Positions 7,642 through 16,574 of a stretch of 64,000 nucleotides of DNA are shown here, piece by piece. Source of the DNA: Pseudoalteromonas rubra (GTDB lineage Bacteria; Pseudomonadota; Gammaproteobacteria; Enterobacterales; Alteromonadaceae). The stretch is taken from assembly GCF_005887115.1 (NCBI RefSeq), contig NZ_PNCJ01000020.1:1-64000 (forward strand), given 5' to 3'. The notes below the pieces were generated by a model, which was not told the DNA's origin, did no database searches, and saw nothing but the letters and a program-made list of their open reading frames with translations. Each line of letters opens with the position of its first letter. The first letter of the stretch is position 1. A program made the translations under genes and the position numbers.

Positions 7642-8511
7642 TTAGTTCAGGTCAGGCTTAAAATATAGCGGCGGATAGACAGGGTTAAGCGTTTTATCCT
7701 CAATAATTTGCCCTGTTTTCAACCCTCTGTTTACAGAATCAAGCATAGACTGCTGTTGCCCATTCACCATAAGTGCGACTGTCACCTGCTTGTTAGAGGC
7801 ACCGACATTGGGACAAACTTTTACACGTGCACTGTCGCTGATATCTTGCCAGGTGCACTTGAGTAAAGAGGCTTCAACCCCATCAAAGAGCCGCTTAGCT
7901 GGGAATGGCCTGAAGTAAACCGGTCCAAGGTCACAGGTGTTCGCAGCGGGTTCATTGTCAATAACTGCCTTACCACCCTGGAAAAGATCTAATGTAAACG
8001 AGTTTAAACTCATTAGACATTGGGCAGAGTTTTCTGCTTGTATTTTGGTCGCTACTGGGTATCCAATAGTACCGCCATCAACCTCATCGCACATTAACTT
8101 GTGGGTGTTGTTGGCTTGTTTATCCCAACGGCACTTCAGAAGCTCCTCCTGAATACCATCAACAACGCGCGTCTCGGACTCTTGGCGAAATGAAACTGAG
8201 TGACCGTAACAAGCAGATTTGTCTCCCTCAACTTCAACCGTTCCTTTAAGCTCAGTGCGATAACCGTCAAACCAACTAATACTGCAATGGTTTTGGCTGC
8301 GCAGAATTCCCCGGCTTGCTACAAACACGTCTGGTAAGCTGGCATCCCGTGGGTTGCTACAAAGCTGGTGCTCCAAAATACCAAATTCATTTTGATTCTC
8401 AACCTGCCAATAGCAGGACATAGGTGAGCTGTCTTGAGCATAAGCTGTGGCCATAGAGCTACACGCAATAATTGACGATACTTTTAGTAGTGTATTTAAT
8501 GTGCTTTTCAT
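7642..8511 (-). CDS. exported cysteine-containing protein of unknown function
   Basis: A 289-aa protein with a clear signal peptide (KVSSIIACSSMATAYA). ATG 8511 is supported by AAAGGAA upstream; a longer frame starts at 8559. The mature part is rich in Cys and Trp and holds an internal repeat: RVVDGIQEELLKCRWD...MC and RLFDGVEASLLKCTWQ...VC, spaced about 100 residues apart. This suggests two or more copies of a small disulfide-stabilised module. I do not recognise the family. It is divergent from the beta-trefoil-like secreted protein at 8865. Confidence 0.7.
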   Translation of the reverse strand: MKSTLNTLLKVSSIIACSSMATAYAQDSSPMSCYWQVENQNEFGILEHQLCSNPRDASLPDVFVASRGILRSQNHCSISWFDGYRTELKGTVEVEGDKSACYGHSVSFRQESETRVVDGIQEELLKCRWDKQANNTHKLMCDEVDGGTIGYPVATKIQAENSAQCLMSLNSFTLDLFQGGKAVIDNEPAANTCDLGPVYFRPFPAKRLFDGVEASLLKCTWQDISDSARVKVCPNVGASNKQVTVALMVNGQQQSMLDSVNRGLKTGQIIEDKTLNPVYPPLYFKPDLN

Positions 8512-8864
8512 ACTGATATTCCTTTTTAGTAATGCGTTGTCATCCGAAAACATGTGCACATTAGCATTTTTTTAAACTATAAAAAGTCTAAATTACAGTT
8601 GCTTACAATCAATTACCGAGTACCACATTCACATGTTTTTGCTTACAAAGCTAGTACGCACCATCGACCTGAATTCAGGTTCTATGCATGTTTTGCCATA
8701 TAACTACCGCTTATCGCATCATATGTTTAGCGACAATGGCGATTACAACAGGCTCGTATGCTCAAGTAATGGTCATGTAAGGCAGTGTAATAGTATTTGT
8801 AGTATCGGCGTCTAGACTCTCAAGGCTGTTATCCCTGACAGCCATCCACACAAGGAGCCAGGCA
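8512..8864. other. divergent promoter region, no gene seen
   Basis: 353 bp between two divergent genes for exported proteins. A 60-codon frame at 8633-8815 has no ribosome site and no protein-like character, and I do not call it. The gap should hold promoters for both neighbours, but I could not assign a specific operator. Confidence 0.4.
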
Positions 8865-9674
8865 ATGACTATCTCAAAATTTATATTGTGTGCGTTATTT
8901 AGTAGCACTTTTTTGGCACATGCCGGAACTCAGTATCTAACCCAACCAGCCAGCAATATCACGCAAACTTCAGCTCAATTGAACGGATATTCCTCTTCCA
9001 CAATCGGTCTCAGTGGTGAGGTTTTTGACTATGGGCAAACGACCAGCTACGGAAGTGGTGCACTGGCAATTCCCCCCGGTGTTAATGGCCCTGTGAGTGC
9101 ACAAATTTCCAACCTGAATTGCGGCACACAGTATCACTTTCGCTTTCGAGGGGACCCCAAACCACCCCGCACAACCATTCAGGGTGAAGATCTCACCTTT
9201 ACTACCCTACCCTGCGGCCCGACGACCTATTCGAACGTATCCTTTGAAACAGGTGGACAATACTTCTTCGTCGCAGAAGGTAATGGTGGTAGCACGGTGA
9301 ATGCAAGCCGTCTGGCTATTGGGCCTTGGGAGCAGTTTAATCTGATTGATATCAACGGTGGCGACCTGAATAGTGGCGATCAGGTCCATATTCAGACTAC
9401 TTCAGGCTACTATTTTGTTGCAGAGCAAGGCGGGGGCGCTGAACTCAACGCTAACAGAACCGCAGCGTCCATTTGGGAAACGTTTACCATCGAACTCCCA
9501 AACAACCCTGGCGCTTTGATACAAAACGGAGACAAAGTCGCCCTCAAATCTGTCAACGGATATTACGTGCAAGCGTCTGGTAACGGTGGTTCTGGCGCAA
9601 ATGTCTACCCAACCGTGATTGGGTGTAATGCCACATACCCATGTTCCTGGGAAATGTTTAAAATCCATTTTTAG
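8865..9674 (+). CDS. secreted protein with Fn3-like and beta-trefoil (fascin-like) domains
   Basis: A 269-aa protein with a signal peptide (MTISKFILCALFSSTFLAHA) and AAGGAG upstream of the ATG. Residues 21-115 look like a fibronectin-III-type fold (TSAQLNGYSSSTIGLSGEVFDYG ... TQYHFRFRG). The C-terminal 150 residues hold three similar units: GGQYFFVAEGNGGSTVNA, SGYYFVAEQGGGAELNA and NGYYVQASGNGGSGANV, each followed by W-E-x-F. That threefold pattern fits a beta-trefoil like fascin or ricin-B-type lectins. Carbohydrate or cell-surface binding is an inference. Two Cys near the end may form a disulfide. Confidence 0.75.
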   Translation: MTISKFILCALFSSTFLAHAGTQYLTQPASNITQTSAQLNGYSSSTIGLSGEVFDYGQTTSYGSGALAIPPGVNGPVSAQISNLNCGTQYHFRFRGDPKPPRTTIQGEDLTFTTLPCGPTTYSNVSFETGGQYFFVAEGNGGSTVNASRLAIGPWEQFNLIDINGGDLNSGDQVHIQTTSGYYFVAEQGGGAELNANRTAASIWETFTIELPNNPGALIQNGDKVALKSVNGYYVQASGNGGSGANVYPTVIGCNATYPCSWEMFKIHF

Positions 9675-9802
9675 ACAAACCACAAATCTGCATGGCTGTA
9701 TAACCAGCCATGCTACTAATATCATGATATCCGGTACACTGGAGCAGCATTGATTAAAATGCTAGGTTGTTTGGCCTAATCAACCAAGGTGGATATGCCA
9801 TA

Positions 9803-10228
9803 GTGAAGCGCTCTTTGTTACGAGAAAATATATTGAAAAAGCAGGTTTTACTTCAAGCGCTTTCTCTTTTGGGACTGTTGACTGGTGTATTTCTCGCGCC
9901 GGAAAATCCAACCTACCCGTTTGCACCTGACAAAACAAGTATGGCATTCATACATCGAACAGAAGCAATCATTACTTGTGTGCTATCTGGCTGTGTTGCA
10001 ATTTTTGCTATTTATGGCAAATTCTGGCTTAGATTATCCTATGCACATGTCACTATTTGCTCTTTAATGAGTGGGCTTTTGGCCTTATCACTTTCAAGTT
10101 TTCGATTAGGAAGCTTTTCTTTACCTCCTCTCTACCTGGTCTTTTTATATACCGGCGTCTTACTTCTATTAATAATGGGTGGTGTTTCAGTTGAGAGGAT
10201 ATGGCTAAAGTATACATCAAAGGAATGA
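9803..10228 (+). CDS. four-helix integral membrane protein, unknown
   Basis: A 141-aa protein. GTG 9803 is chosen because AAGGTGG lies 10 bp upstream; an in-frame TTG at 9767 is the alternative. Four hydrophobic segments are visible: LLQALSLLGLLTGVFLA, IITCVLSGCVAIFAIYG, VTICSLMSGLLALSLSSF and LVFLYTGVLLLLIMGGV. The loop after helix 1 is PENPTYPFAPDKTSM. I recognise no family and the neighbours give no functional clue. Confidence 0.55.
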   Translation: MKRSLLRENILKKQVLLQALSLLGLLTGVFLAPENPTYPFAPDKTSMAFIHRTEAIITCVLSGCVAIFAIYGKFWLRLSYAHVTICSLMSGLLALSLSSFRLGSFSLPPLYLVFLYTGVLLLLIMGGVSVERIWLKYTSKE

Positions 10229-10342
10229 GATCAAGTTTAGTGGAGATGGACAAGGCCACACGTTCAATTTAGCACCCGCTACTTTGGCTTAAAAGAAAAA
10301 TTAAAGACGTGCGAAAAGCAAGAGCCGAATAATTTGCCGAAC

Positions 10343-10783
10343 CTATTTGGCTCCGCAGGTCGACAATGCTTTTTCAATTGCAGTAAGTAACTGCTTTGGC
10401 TCATTGGTGCCTAAGCTGACGGTGGTGCCGTCTTTCAGTGTGAGTTCTACGGCGTCCAGACCGGAGACGTTATATAACCAGCCGGTGGACAGCAAGCGAA
10501 TGCCCAGGCCATTATACCATTTAGTTTTTATGACTTTTGCCGAATCTATTTGTGTGTAATCGAGTGATTTACGCCAAAACCCGGGGCCGAAAAACCAACG
10601 GATCTGCCCCTCACCTACTTTAATCGTCAGCGAACTAAACAAAATGGCGATGATGGCAACGACTACAAAAGCAAAACTAGCGTTGTCTTCGGGTTTAACG
10701 ACTGCGCTATAGGCAAGAACCAGTGCAGATATGCCCATCACGGCCAATATGGCGGTACCTATTTGGGTATGTTTATAGTCCAT
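10343..10783 (-). CDS. two-helix membrane protein with PH-like domain
   Basis: A 146-aa protein. Two transmembrane helices occupy about residues 9-27 and 36-52. They are followed by a beta-rich segment (IKVGEGQIRWFFGPGFWRKSLDYTQIDSAKVI ... VELTLKDGTTVSLGTNEPKQLLTAI) typical of small bacterial PH-like membrane proteins. The pattern of strand pairs, then D-G-x-x-[IV]-x-[IL]-G-T, then a C-terminal helix supports this. The role is unknown and it stands alone. Confidence 0.6.
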   Translation of the reverse strand: MDYKHTQIGTAILAVMGISALVLAYSAVVKPEDNASFAFVVVAIIAILFSSLTIKVGEGQIRWFFGPGFWRKSLDYTQIDSAKVIKTKWYNGLGIRLLSTGWLYNVSGLDAVELTLKDGTTVSLGTNEPKQLLTAIEKALSTCGAK

Positions 10784-10908
10784 TTTGCTTTCTCCCGTAT
10801 TGTGTTCTGGTGAGCCACTTTTTTATAGAGCTATATATATATCTTGATAATTGGCTATTGAAGGGCCTGACCATACAACGTAGGCACGCCCTTTAACAAA
10901 CCTATCGA

Positions 10909-11076
10909 TTAGCAAGTGTAGCCAGTGACAGAAACAGGACAGGAATAGTTTGGATTTGAAATTGGACCACATCCCATTGCGGAAAGCGCCCCGCCAACCT
11001 GGCGTGTTTTACCATTTTCGAGGACGACCTGCCCAGACAGGTTTTTTACCTTTTTCTTGTTGAGTATCAATGTCAT
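10909..11076 (-). CDS. lanthipeptide-like RiPP precursor (orphan)
   Basis: A 55-aa peptide preceded by AAAGGTGA 6 bp before ATG 11076, a convincing ribosome site. The N-terminal part MTLILNKKKVKNLS is the leader type seen in many natural-product precursor peptides annotated as class I lanthipeptide-like in Bacteroidota and marine gammaproteobacteria. A double-glycine site QVGGA (about residues 26-30) precedes a core of about 25 residues rich in Ser, Thr, Gly, Pro and with three Cys (GCGPIS, YSCPVS, TGYTC at the very end). No LanB/LanC, LanM or peptide transporter is in the window, so maturation would have to be supplied from elsewhere. Confidence 0.65.
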   Translation of the reverse strand: MTLILNKKKVKNLSGQVVLENGKTRQVGGALSAMGCGPISNPNYSCPVSVTGYTC

Positions 11077-11190
11077 TATTTTCACCTTTACATGATTGCA
11101 CCAATATTGGTAACAAACAGTGTGTTGCCATTTTGCTCAAAAAGCAACCAACAAAAGCCGATGCACAAATATTTCACGCAAATGTCATAA

Positions 11191-11493
11191 TTAAGAAAAG
11201 CGCTCGCGGTGCTGAAGGTCGCGAGCAAGCTGAGTACAGTCAGCAAGTGCCGTGTCGTGATCTGTACTGTATGCACTAACACTTCGGTCCCATTGATCTC
11301 GCCCCTGCGCTAGATATTGCCCCGGTCCCACCTCCCGACATCTGAAATACCACCCTGTGACTGCATCGAAGATCGGATACGTTCTTGCTAATTCATCCAC
11401 GGGCATGGTTGTCTTAGGTTTTTTCACTGTGGTAAATGCCCATGTTGTATATTGTTGTTTTTTAGCGCAAGCTGGCGGCGCACCAGCTTGCAC
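11191..11493 (-). CDS. small hypothetical protein downstream of amidohydrolase
   Basis: A frame of 100 codons starting with GTG 11493, 8 bp after the amidohydrolase stop codon, or shorter (70 aa) from ATG 11406. The C-terminal 65 residues look protein-like: VTGWYFRCREVGPGQYLA, then HDTALADCTQLARDL. The first 25 residues are less convincing and the true start is open. I recognise no family. It lies between the amidohydrolase gene and the lanthipeptide-like precursor, all in the same direction. Confidence 0.4.
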   Translation of the reverse strand: MQAGAPPACAKKQQYTTWAFTTVKKPKTTMPVDELARTYPIFDAVTGWYFRCREVGPGQYLAQGRDQWDRSVSAYSTDHDTALADCTQLARDLQHRERFS

Positions 11494-11501
11494 CGCACGT
11501 A

Positions 11502-13529
11502 TTAAAGTATTATGCGGCTTGCCTCGGTAAAAGGTGTGATGCCAATTTGCTCAAAGATGGCTTCCGGTTTAAAGACTTGGGTTCCCTTAATCACCAGAGA
11601 GAGCTTTCTCAGGGCCTTGATATCCTGAACCGGATCACCATCGACCAAGATCAGATCCGCAACTTTGCCTTCACTGATTGAACCAGTTTGATGCGCAACA
11701 CCCATTAATTTTGCACTGTCGATGGTGGCCATTTTCAGCACCTCAGTAGCAGGGATCCCAGCCATAGTGTACAACTCAAGCTCCCGAAGTAAAGTAAACC
11801 CAGGGACACTGTCTGTACCAGCAACCATAGGTACGCCCGCGTCATAAAGGATTTTGACCATTTTCAGCATAGCATCCCCGGAATTCTGATAAGCACTTTG
11901 GTGCGCTTCCTCAACCTGCATCTGAGCTCCTTTCAAATTGCGCACAAAGTCGGGTGGTAAATGCGATGCTATCTCGGCAAACTCTTGATCAATCTGTTTA
12001 TTTTTACTCATTAACAGGCTTCTGAAAGTAGATACTGTAGGATCAATAACCACGTTGTTATCTGCAAGCAGTTTAATAAAGGAATCCATTTCCTCACCAG
12101 TCATCGGCATTTCTGCTGCTTTTTCACCGATTAAAGAAAAACGTTGCGTGGTACGTGTGTCGACTTTTTCTCCCGCCAGAAAGTTCAGAAACAGCATGTT
12201 GATATGCTGGATCTCGTTATACCCGGCATGCACGGCCTGCTCTGCTGTCATAAAGGCCGGAATATGACCACTGAGGCGCAGCCCGCGGCTATGCGCACGT
12301 TGTGCTATCGGCTTAACCCATTTGGGATCGATCGACGAATAGAGCTTGATCTGGACATAGCCATTGTCAGCGAAAAAATCCACCATATCGAGCGCCTCTT
12401 CCAGTGTCTTAACGCTTAAGCCCGCTGAGTTCTCGCTGTATTTGTCCAAAAAACCGGCGCGATATACACGAGTACCCAGTACTTTACCAGTATCAAATAA
12501 AGCCTGGATCTCCATCAGATTTTGATGCTTATTACCCATATCCCGTACACTGATTACTCCTGTGGCAATGTTCAGGATCCCTGTGTTTTTACTTAAGTGG
12601 CCATGCATATCCCACAGACCAGGGATCAAGGTTTTGCCCTGCCCATTGACTGTTGCAACTTTTTTGCTAAGTTTGATTTTCGGTGCGACCGCAACAATTT
12701 TGCCTTGTTCAATCAGTACCTGTTGATCTTTGAGCGTGATCCCTTTTTCTACGTCGAATACATTTACCTGATCTAGTAGCAACGCCGAGTAGTACTCGGT
12801 AAGCTGCTCTGCCAAATTCTCCAGATATGTCTGCTCTGCTCGTAACTGACGCGCCTTTAGTTGCTCGAACTGCGCTGTACTAAAGCCGTCACGGATAACA
12901 TACATACCACCCCAGTTCTGGGCAAAGTAATTACCATCTTCATCGTACCAGGCAAAATCTGGCGTCATAGTTAATCCGGATTTGGCGTACAAATAGACTT
13001 GCTCATCACCCAGCTTTACCGTGTCCAGCTTAGTAAAAGTAACTTTCCCATGGGGTAATACTTTGATCTTTTCCAGATCGTTTTTGATCAGATAGCGGAT
13101 CAGCGCATTCTCTATTGCCAAAGTACTATTTTTAGGTACATAGAATGTGGGTTGGGTTGTATTTGCACTACTCTGCTCATCATCATTTCGCCACTTTGCA
13201 TGGCCATTCTCCCACACATAAGATTCACTGATGTCCGCGCCAAAAGCAGACTGCCCTTGAGCTTCAAAGCCCAATACCCTGCCTTTATCGTCAAGTTTGA
13301 GTGTTTCATCAATCACAATACGACGGTTATTCCAGCCAAATCGGGCCTGTGATGTGTAAGTATTCGCATCTAACTGTGTCTGGCTCATTGTGCCAGCCAG
13401 CCCTTTTTCTGAATAGATGTTATTCACTATGGTCTGTGCAAATGCTGCGGGCAAATAAACGGCAGATAGAAAGGTTGTTGCAGCAATTAAGCGGCGCGCT
13501 GCAAAATTCCTTATCATTTTGTGTTTCAC
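11502..13529 (-). CDS. exported amidohydrolase-family metal-dependent hydrolase
   Basis: A 675-aa protein with signal peptide AARRLIAATTFLSAVYLPAAFA. GTG 13529 is preferred because AAGGA lies 7 bp upstream; ATG 13517 is the alternative. About 240 N-terminal residues form a beta-rich domain. The amidohydrolase barrel follows, with metal ligands DMHGHL (HxH), a candidate carbamylated Lys in QIKLYSS, His in SGHIPAF and in IQHINML, and the catalytic Asp in AGTDSVPGF. The architecture resembles imidazolonepropionase-like or prolidase-like secreted amidohydrolases of Alteromonadales. Substrate unknown. Confidence 0.85.
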   Translation of the reverse strand: MKHKMIRNFAARRLIAATTFLSAVYLPAAFAQTIVNNIYSEKGLAGTMSQTQLDANTYTSQARFGWNNRRIVIDETLKLDDKGRVLGFEAQGQSAFGADISESYVWENGHAKWRNDDEQSSANTTQPTFYVPKNSTLAIENALIRYLIKNDLEKIKVLPHGKVTFTKLDTVKLGDEQVYLYAKSGLTMTPDFAWYDEDGNYFAQNWGGMYVIRDGFSTAQFEQLKARQLRAEQTYLENLAEQLTEYYSALLLDQVNVFDVEKGITLKDQQVLIEQGKIVAVAPKIKLSKKVATVNGQGKTLIPGLWDMHGHLSKNTGILNIATGVISVRDMGNKHQNLMEIQALFDTGKVLGTRVYRAGFLDKYSENSAGLSVKTLEEALDMVDFFADNGYVQIKLYSSIDPKWVKPIAQRAHSRGLRLSGHIPAFMTAEQAVHAGYNEIQHINMLFLNFLAGEKVDTRTTQRFSLIGEKAAEMPMTGEEMDSFIKLLADNNVVIDPTVSTFRSLLMSKNKQIDQEFAEIASHLPPDFVRNLKGAQMQVEEAHQSAYQNSGDAMLKMVKILYDAGVPMVAGTDSVPGFTLLRELELYTMAGIPATEVLKMATIDSAKLMGVAHQTGSISEGKVADLILVDGDPVQDIKALRKLSLVIKGTQVFKPEAIFEQIGITPFTEASRIIL

Positions 13530-13687
13530 TATGTTTTCCTTACATATTATTATAATCAAAAACATTTATATCATATTCAGCGGTCAATTTTTCAAAAACA
13601 CCATAGTTTTAAATACTTGAATTACGACACGAAGCGGAAGTTGGACTGCTATTAAGCACATGTCCGGTTTGGAGCTTGTTATATTTC

Positions 13688-14410
13688 TTAGTCTGGCTCT
13701 GTGAGCTGTTGTTTTAGGAGTGAGATCACCTCAGGTGGCGTTTGTCTGTTGGCGGCAAGGTAAAAGTCGTTGCTTAGTTCATCCAGTTCGAATAAAAATT
13801 TAAAATCGCTTCGTCTACAACCAATTTTATTGCACATATAGTCCAGATGTATTGGAGATGCAGCTATTATGTCTGCTCTGCCTCTTAGTAACATTTTTAC
13901 TGTGACCAGTGTCTCGGGCAACACAACTGTGGTGTCGAGCATATTCTTTCCTAATAGATACTGGAACACCACGTCGTCACGCTTTACCCCGACCTTGTAG
14001 TTAAGCAGATCAGACAGTTTCTCCACTTTAATGTCGCTTCGATCTTGCAGTGCAATGAGATAAGTTTTAGTGCTCATCAGTACACCTACCCAGTGAAACA
14101 GGGCTTCTCTGTCCGGTGTTCTTACAATTGAGAAAATCAGAGTCCCAGGTTCATCTACTGCTGTTTTGTATGCCCTGGCCCACGGCATTACTTCAATGTC
14201 GGCTTTAATATTCAAATCTGACAATAATTTCGTTACTTTCTCTGCGGCTACGCCTTCTACTTGCCCGTTTTTGCCTGCCATCTGATAAGGCGGCAAGTCT
14301 TCAGTTACAATTTTGAGCTGACTTAAACCTGTTAAAGGTGAATTCTGGCCTGTAGCGACTAGAGACCATAGCAGAAGTGAAACCAAAACAATTAAATTAA
14401 CATACCGCAT
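13688..14410 (-). CDS. periplasmic solute-binding protein, family 3-like
   Basis: A 240-aa protein with a signal peptide (LIVLVSLLLWSLVATG). The mature part begins with the strand LKIVTEDLPPYQ, the typical entry into a type-II periplasmic binding fold. It continues with GVAAEKVTKLLSDL, MPWARAY, TPDREALFHWVG and the lobe-2 motif LLNYKVGVKRDDVVFQYL. No permease or ATPase is adjacent. Such orphan proteins are common in Alteromonadales and may serve signalling or amino-acid sensing. A similar but distinct protein lies at 49892-50671. Confidence 0.75.
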   Translation of the reverse strand: MRYVNLIVLVSLLLWSLVATGQNSPLTGLSQLKIVTEDLPPYQMAGKNGQVEGVAAEKVTKLLSDLNIKADIEVMPWARAYKTAVDEPGTLIFSIVRTPDREALFHWVGVLMSTKTYLIALQDRSDIKVEKLSDLLNYKVGVKRDDVVFQYLLGKNMLDTTVVLPETLVTVKMLLRGRADIIAASPIHLDYMCNKIGCRRSDFKFLFELDELSNDFYLAANRQTPPEVISLLKQQLTEPD

Positions 14411-14461
14411 ATGTAACCAACTTAAAGAGCGTTAAAACCAGAATTATGCAAGGCACATAAC

Positions 14462-14595
14462 CTATATACGTCTTAGGAAATCATTGGGATGATTAGTAAT
14501 TAAAAAATAGTGTGCAATAGTCATAGAATCACAGCCAGCTCGGTGGTCGGTCAAAGCAAGCGCCTGACCATGGGCTTGCTGATTCAGACCATCAA
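14462..14595 (-). pseudogene. possible coding remnant
   Basis: In the gap between the binding-protein gene and the chemoreceptor gene, a minus-strand frame of about 44 codons without ATG reads like the end of a real protein (LTDHRAGCDSMTIAHYFL near the middle, ending FLRRI and a stop). It begins right after an in-frame stop codon. It could be a decayed gene end or chance; nothing else is visible in this gap. Confidence 0.2.
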
Positions 14596-14687
14596 CTAAA
14601 GGGACTCATTGCCATTCATACCTTTGCGCAAAAAGCATGACTTGTTATGTACTTTATTTGAAGAAACTAACAGCCTAGCCACTTAGC

Positions 14688-16436
14688 TTACTTTGCCTGA
14701 ATGTAACTACTCAGCTGATCCACATGCTGTCGCGTTTCGTCGATTAAACCGCCGATTTCTCCCGCCGATTCTGTGGTACGCATCGCCAGGCTTCTAACCT
14801 CATCGGCCACAACCGCAAAGCCCCTGCCCGCGTCACCAGCTCTGGCCGACTCGATGGCCGCATTAAGTGCCAGCAGGTTGGTCTGGTCCGAAATACTGTT
14901 GATGGTATTAATGATGGTGCTGATCTTTGACAATACCTGCGCCATAGCATGGTGCGTTTCAGTCAGTACCGCATTGCGCTCGGACACATCTGTGCCGTAC
15001 AGCAAGATTTTATTTAAGTTGCCATCTTCATCTAACACAGGAGAAATGGCTGCGTCTATCTGCACTTCACTTAAACCAGTTGGCAGGGCAAGCTGGGTTT
15101 TAACGAATTGACCGTTCCGTATCGACTGCCACTGCTCGTCACTGAGGTAAGTCGACAAGGTTTTTAGCATTTGCTGCACGGCACGTTTATCACTGGCGCC
15201 CAGCGCACTGAGACCCATAGGATTGATCAGTGTCAGCTCACCCAGAGGATCAAACTCCAGCACGATATTTGCCTCACCTATGGCTCTGAGGCGGATATCA
15301 TTTTCCAATGCGACACGCTTAGTACTGTCCACATTCGCCTGAATCGATACAAAGCGGATCAGACTCCCCTTGTCATCAAATACCGGATTGATTGCCAAAC
15401 TTATCCAGTAAGGGTCGCCTTCTTTGGTGTAATTAAGGATCTCTTCATAAAACGGGGTGCGCTGATCCAGATTCTTTTTTATCCGTTTTTTGGTATCCGG
15501 TGAAGTATGCTTGCCCTGCAAAACATGACCCGGCTTTTTGCCCAGTACTTCGTGCTGCTCATACCCCGATAACTTGGTAAATCCGGGATTTACATACTCA
15601 ATCAGTCCGTTTGCATCTGTGATAATCACAGAATTGTCAGTTTCGTTCGCAACCAGCGAAAGCAGCGCAATCTGATCTCGCTGGGCTTTTTCTTCGGTGA
15701 TATCTTTAACAAATGCGGTATAGGCTATTTTTCCAGCCACATTAACTTTGGACAAAGACAGATTTGCCCACAGCACCTGTCCGTCACTGCGTTCAATTTC
15801 CACATCCCGGGAGGTACCGACGATTTTGTCTTCACCAGTCCGGCGGTTGCGATTAACCATTTCATCATGGTTGCTCTGGATTGCTTTTGGCACGAGCATT
15901 TTTACATTGCGGCCTATCACTTCATCTCTTTGATAGCCCCACAAACGTTCGGCCGCCGGATTAAAGAACGTCACTATGTTGCTGTGGTCAATAGATACAA
16001 CAGCGTCAATACACTGTTCAAGCGTCTGGTCGATACGCTCTTGTGCTTCTTTTTGTACGGTAATATCTTTAATAAATGCGGTGTAATGAATACCATCTGA
16101 CTGGCGAACCTTAGACAACGACAGACTGCACCACTTCTTCTCGCCACTGCGAGTTTCAATCTGAATATCGCGCGACGTGCCGACAATTTTATCTGGCCCA
16201 CCGTTACGGTTGGCATTGACGTATTGATCATGGTTAGTCGCTAATTCCCGGGGAACAAGCATTTTGACATTTTTACCAATTACCTCGGTTTTACTGTAGC
16301 CAAACAGCTTTTCTGCTGCCGCATTCATATAAGTAACGTTGTTTTTGGTGTTTATACTGATCACGGCATCGATGGCCTGATCCAGGATAGCCTGGGTGTT
16401 ATCGGACTTAACGGAGAAGAGTGACTGAATCATCAA
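14688..16436 (-). CDS. soluble PAS-domain methyl-accepting chemotaxis-type receptor
   Basis: A 582-aa protein without transmembrane segments, so probably cytoplasmic. PAS domains span about residues 12-130 and 137-250 (near-duplicates, both with NVKMLVP and DKIVGTSRD), then 260-375 (GYEQHEVLGKKPGHVLQG) and a fourth weaker one at 385-490. The C-terminus is a shortened MCP signalling hairpin with the conserved tip SISDQTNLLALNAAIESA and GRGFAVVADEVRSLA, ending only about 35 residues later. The layout recalls BdlA of Pseudomonas, which links redox or energy status to biofilm dispersal; that role is inference. Confidence 0.88.
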   Translation of the reverse strand: MMIQSLFSVKSDNTQAILDQAIDAVISINTKNNVTYMNAAAEKLFGYSKTEVIGKNVKMLVPRELATNHDQYVNANRNGGPDKIVGTSRDIQIETRSGEKKWCSLSLSKVRQSDGIHYTAFIKDITVQKEAQERIDQTLEQCIDAVVSIDHSNIVTFFNPAAERLWGYQRDEVIGRNVKMLVPKAIQSNHDEMVNRNRRTGEDKIVGTSRDVEIERSDGQVLWANLSLSKVNVAGKIAYTAFVKDITEEKAQRDQIALLSLVANETDNSVIITDANGLIEYVNPGFTKLSGYEQHEVLGKKPGHVLQGKHTSPDTKKRIKKNLDQRTPFYEEILNYTKEGDPYWISLAINPVFDDKGSLIRFVSIQANVDSTKRVALENDIRLRAIGEANIVLEFDPLGELTLINPMGLSALGASDKRAVQQMLKTLSTYLSDEQWQSIRNGQFVKTQLALPTGLSEVQIDAAISPVLDEDGNLNKILLYGTDVSERNAVLTETHHAMAQVLSKISTIINTINSISDQTNLLALNAAIESARAGDAGRGFAVVADEVRSLAMRTTESAGEIGGLIDETRQHVDQLSSYIQAK

Positions 16437-16574
16437 TTAACCTCGGAGCAAAGGTGAAAGCACGCGCTCGCAGTCTTAATACCTGATGGTTGCAATCACG
16501 TATGCATTGAACTGCGGTTAATTAAAAGTAGACTGAATTTTCGAAAAGTGTCAATTATCAGCGCAGCTTTAGAA

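Noticed and set aside
8633..8815. Plus-strand frame of 60 codons in the divergent gap
   Set aside because: No ribosome site, no hydrophobic or domain-like pattern, and it lies in a presumed double promoter.
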